A program made the translations under genes and the position numbers. A DNA stretch of 64,000 nucleotides, taken from Skermanella mucosa (GTDB lineage Bacteria; Pseudomonadota; Alphaproteobacteria; Azospirillales; Azospirillaceae). The stretch is taken from the NCBI RefSeq assembly GCF_016765655.2, contig NZ_CP086109.1, forward strand, positions 243,912 to 307,911, given 5' to 3'. Shown here in pieces: positions 62,168-64,000 of this stretch (positions are counted from its first letter, which is position 1; every line of letters starts with the position of its first letter). The notes below the pieces were generated by a model, which ran no database searches, was not told the DNA's origin, and saw only the letters and a list, made by a program, of their open reading frames with translations.

Positions 62168-62988
62168 CGGCGATACCGGACGTTCCTTCGCGGACGCGGG
62201 GCCGGGTGCCGACTTCCCGGGCCTTCAGCGGCGCGCTGCTGGCACTGCTGGCCGGGTTCGCCGTGCTGGGACCCTGGATGATCGACGCCGATCCCGCCCT
62301 TCAGGACCTGGGCTCCAGCCTCGCCCCGATCGGCGGCGAATACCTGCTGGGCGCCGACCATTACGGGCGGAGCCTGCTGGCCCGGCTGGCCCACGGCGCG
62401 CGCCTGTCCTTCGGCATGGCTTTCCTGACCATGGTGACGGCGGCGGTGCCCGGCGTCCTGCTGGGCCTGCTGGCGGCGTGGCGGGGCGGGTGGGTCGATC
62501 GCCTGCTGACCGTTTTGTCGGACGTGGTGCTGGCCCTGCCGGGACTGCTGCTGGTGCTCCTGCTGGTCGCCTTCGCGCCGGGCGATTTCGGGCCGCTGTA
62601 CCTGGGCCTCGCCCTGACGCTGTGGGTCGAGTTCTTCCGGGTCACCCGGGCGACCGCCGCGTCGCTGCTGAAACAGCCCCATGTCGAAGCCGCGGGGCTG
62701 CTGGGCTTCGGCCCGGCCTACATCCTGCGGACCCATGTCGTCCCGGCGCTGACGCCGATGCTGGCGACCTTGGCGGCCTTCGCCATGGGGACCGCGATCA
62801 TCGCGATCTCGACGCTCAGCGCGATCAGCGTCGGGCTCCAGCCGCCGACGCCTGAACTCGGCAGCATGATCGTCGAGTTGCTGCCCTATTACGCGGAGGC
62901 TCCGGTCCACGTGCTGCTGCCCGCCATCCTGATCTTCCTGCTGGTCATGGGCCTGCAACTCGTCGCCAAGGGAGCGCCCCGGCCATGA
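62164..62988 (+). CDS. ABC transporter permease, DppC/NikC-like
   Basis: Second permease, 274 residues. Marks: LGADHYGRSLLARLAHGARLSFGMAFLTM (DppC N-terminal region LGTDxxGRD-like), EFFRVTRATAASLLKQPHVEAAGLLGFGPAYILRTHVVPAL (EAA docking loop). Both ends overlap neighbours by ATGA, so the four transporter genes are translated together. Forms the pore with the previous protein. Confidence 0.92.
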   Translation: MTAIPDVPSRTRGRVPTSRAFSGALLALLAGFAVLGPWMIDADPALQDLGSSLAPIGGEYLLGADHYGRSLLARLAHGARLSFGMAFLTMVTAAVPGVLLGLLAAWRGGWVDRLLTVLSDVVLALPGLLLVLLLVAFAPGDFGPLYLGLALTLWVEFFRVTRATAASLLKQPHVEAAGLLGFGPAYILRTHVVPALTPMLATLAAFAMGTAIIAISTLSAISVGLQPPTPELGSMIVELLPYYAEAPVHVLLPAILIFLLVMGLQLVAKGAPRP

Positions 62989-64000
62989 TCGACGGCCTCA
63001 CGGTTTCCGACCTCCAGGTCGCCTCGGCCGACGGGCCGATCGTCTCCGGCGTCTCGCTGGCGGTGCGTCCGCGCCAGCCGCTTACCCTGCTGGGCGAGAC
63101 CGGCTCGGGCAAGTCGCTGGTCGCCCAGGCGGTGATGGGAACGCTTCCGGCCGGGCTGAAGGCTTCCGGCAGCATCCGGTTCCTCGGCATCGAGCTGCTG
63201 TCCGCATCGCCGGCCGCCCGCCGGTCGCTGTGGGGCCGCGACATCTCCCTGCTGCCCCAGGAGCCCTGGCTGGCGCTGGACCCGACCATGCGCATCGGCG
63301 CCCAGGTCGCCGAGGTCCACCGCTTCGTCCACCGCCGCACGGCGTCGGAAGCCGCCGCTCGGACCGAGTCCGACCTGGAGGCGGTCGGCCTCGGGAAGGC
63401 GGGGGCGCTCCATCCCTTCCAGATGTCGGGCGGCATGTGCCAGCGGGCGGCGATCGCCGTCGCCCACGCGGCGGACAGCCGGCTGCTGCTGGCCGACGAG
63501 CCGACCAAGGGGCTCGACGCCAGCCTGCGCGACAGCGTCGTCGCCCGGCTGCGGCAGGAGGTCGAGGCCGGCCGGCTGGTCTTCACCATCACCCACGACG
63601 TGGCGGTGGCCCGTGCGCTGGGCGGGACGGTCGGGGTGATGCTGGAAGGCAGACTGATCGACCTCGGCCCGGCCGAGCAGGTCCTCACCGCACCGTCGCA
63701 CCCCTATACGCGGGCGCTGCTGGACGCCGATCCGGCGGCCTGGGAGCACCGGGTACCGGCAGGTGCGGGTAGCAGCGTGATCGCCGGCCGCTCGCTCGCG
63801 GTGTCGCGCGGCGGGCGCCAACTGTTCGAGGGCATCGACGTCGAGGTCGGCTCCGGGGAGATCGTCTCCGTCGTCGGCCCCAGCGGCTGCGGGAAGACGA
63901 CTCTGGGCAACGTCCTGCTGGGGCTGGTCCGGGCGGATTCCGGGGCGGTCGAGCGGCGGGACGGGGTCTCGCGGCTGCGCTTCCAGAAACTCTACCAGGA
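62985..64000 (+). CDS. Fused dual-ATPase of Dpp/Nik-type ABC transporter (partial)
   Basis: The gene begins at ATG 62985 (ATGA overlap) and runs off the window after 338 codons. The first ATPase domain is complete: Walker A GETGSGKS, signature MSGGMCQRAAIA, Walker B LLLADEPTKGLDA, His in ITHDVAVA, and the oligopeptide-transporter tail HPYTRALLDA. A second domain starts near residue 265 with SLAVSRGGRQLFEGIDVEVGSGE and Walker A GPSGCGKTT. So DppD-like and DppF-like ATPases are fused in one chain, as in YejF-type proteins. Confidence 0.9.
   Translation, partial: MIDGLTVSDLQVASADGPIVSGVSLAVRPRQPLTLLGETGSGKSLVAQAVMGTLPAGLKASGSIRFLGIELLSASPAARRSLWGRDISLLPQEPWLALDPTMRIGAQVAEVHRFVHRRTASEAAARTESDLEAVGLGKAGALHPFQMSGGMCQRAAIAVAHAADSRLLLADEPTKGLDASLRDSVVARLRQEVEAGRLVFTITHDVAVARALGGTVGVMLEGRLIDLGPAEQVLTAPSHPYTRALLDADPAAWEHRVPAGAGSSVIAGRSLAVSRGGRQLFEGIDVEVGSGEIVSVVGPSGCGKTTLGNVLLGLVRADSGAVERRDGVSRLRFQKLYQ

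Overview
The window is GC-rich, densely packed bacterial DNA of an alphaproteobacterial kind. Gene order, the many ABC, TctCBA and acyl-CoA gene sets, PEP-CTERM proteins beside a possible sigma-54 promoter, and Zur boxes of the alphaproteobacterial type suggest Rhodospirillales, perhaps an Azospirillum or Skermanella relative. This placement is inference; no search was run. No rRNA, tRNA or CRISPR array was seen.

Layout. 1-3368: the edge of a class III aminotransferase, a divergent polyamine-type ABC transporter (binding protein and two permeases) and a YciI-like protein. 3410-6278: a nested palindromic repeat, an SDR gene and a complete insertion sequence with 28-bp inverted repeats and a 5-bp target duplication. 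6312-15341: BaeSR-like two-component genes, divergent from an RND efflux system (adaptor, pump, outer-membrane factor) and an MFS exporter. 15391-19424: a MaoC dehydratase and acyl-CoA ligase pair, divergent from an enoyl-CoA hydratase and a nitronate-monooxygenase-like protein. 19648-20430: a PEP-CTERM protein gene. 21030-26749: TctC-TctB-TctA carboxylate transporter, TerC, GntR regulator, CBS-BON protein. 26828-35036: a mobile-element graveyard holding a PIN-toxin fragment, an IS5-type remnant, two HAF-repeat PEP-CTERM genes (one broken by two separate IS256-family elements), a low-GC methyltransferase and an IS1182-type remnant. 35737-41624: a serine hydrolase and a three-gene acyl-CoA degradation cluster. 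41801-43838: a small tail-anchored protein, a cold-shock protein and an IclR regulator.

44091-52518 is the best-defined regulatory system. A leader with two hairpins and an intrinsic terminator is followed by AmiC-like and AmiR-like (ANTAR) genes, a five-gene amide/urea-type ABC transporter, a formamidase/acetamidase and an SDR. The sequence fits a ligand-controlled antitermination switch: AmiC senses an amide, AmiR holds the leader open, the transporter imports the amide and FmdA hydrolyses it.

52662-53989 holds toxin-antitoxin genes (Phd/VapC and an orphan HigA behind a decayed HigB). 54019-59512 is a minus-strand zinc operon: DUF1826 protein, 46-residue membrane protein, ZnuC, ZnuB, ZnuA, a COG0523 GTPase and a WD40 protein. 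Two Zur-box-like dyads lie in the intergenic region it shares with a divergent Dpp/Nik-type ABC transporter (59683 to the window end). That arrangement suggests the peptide-type transporter also belongs to the zinc-starvation response, possibly importing a zinc chelate.
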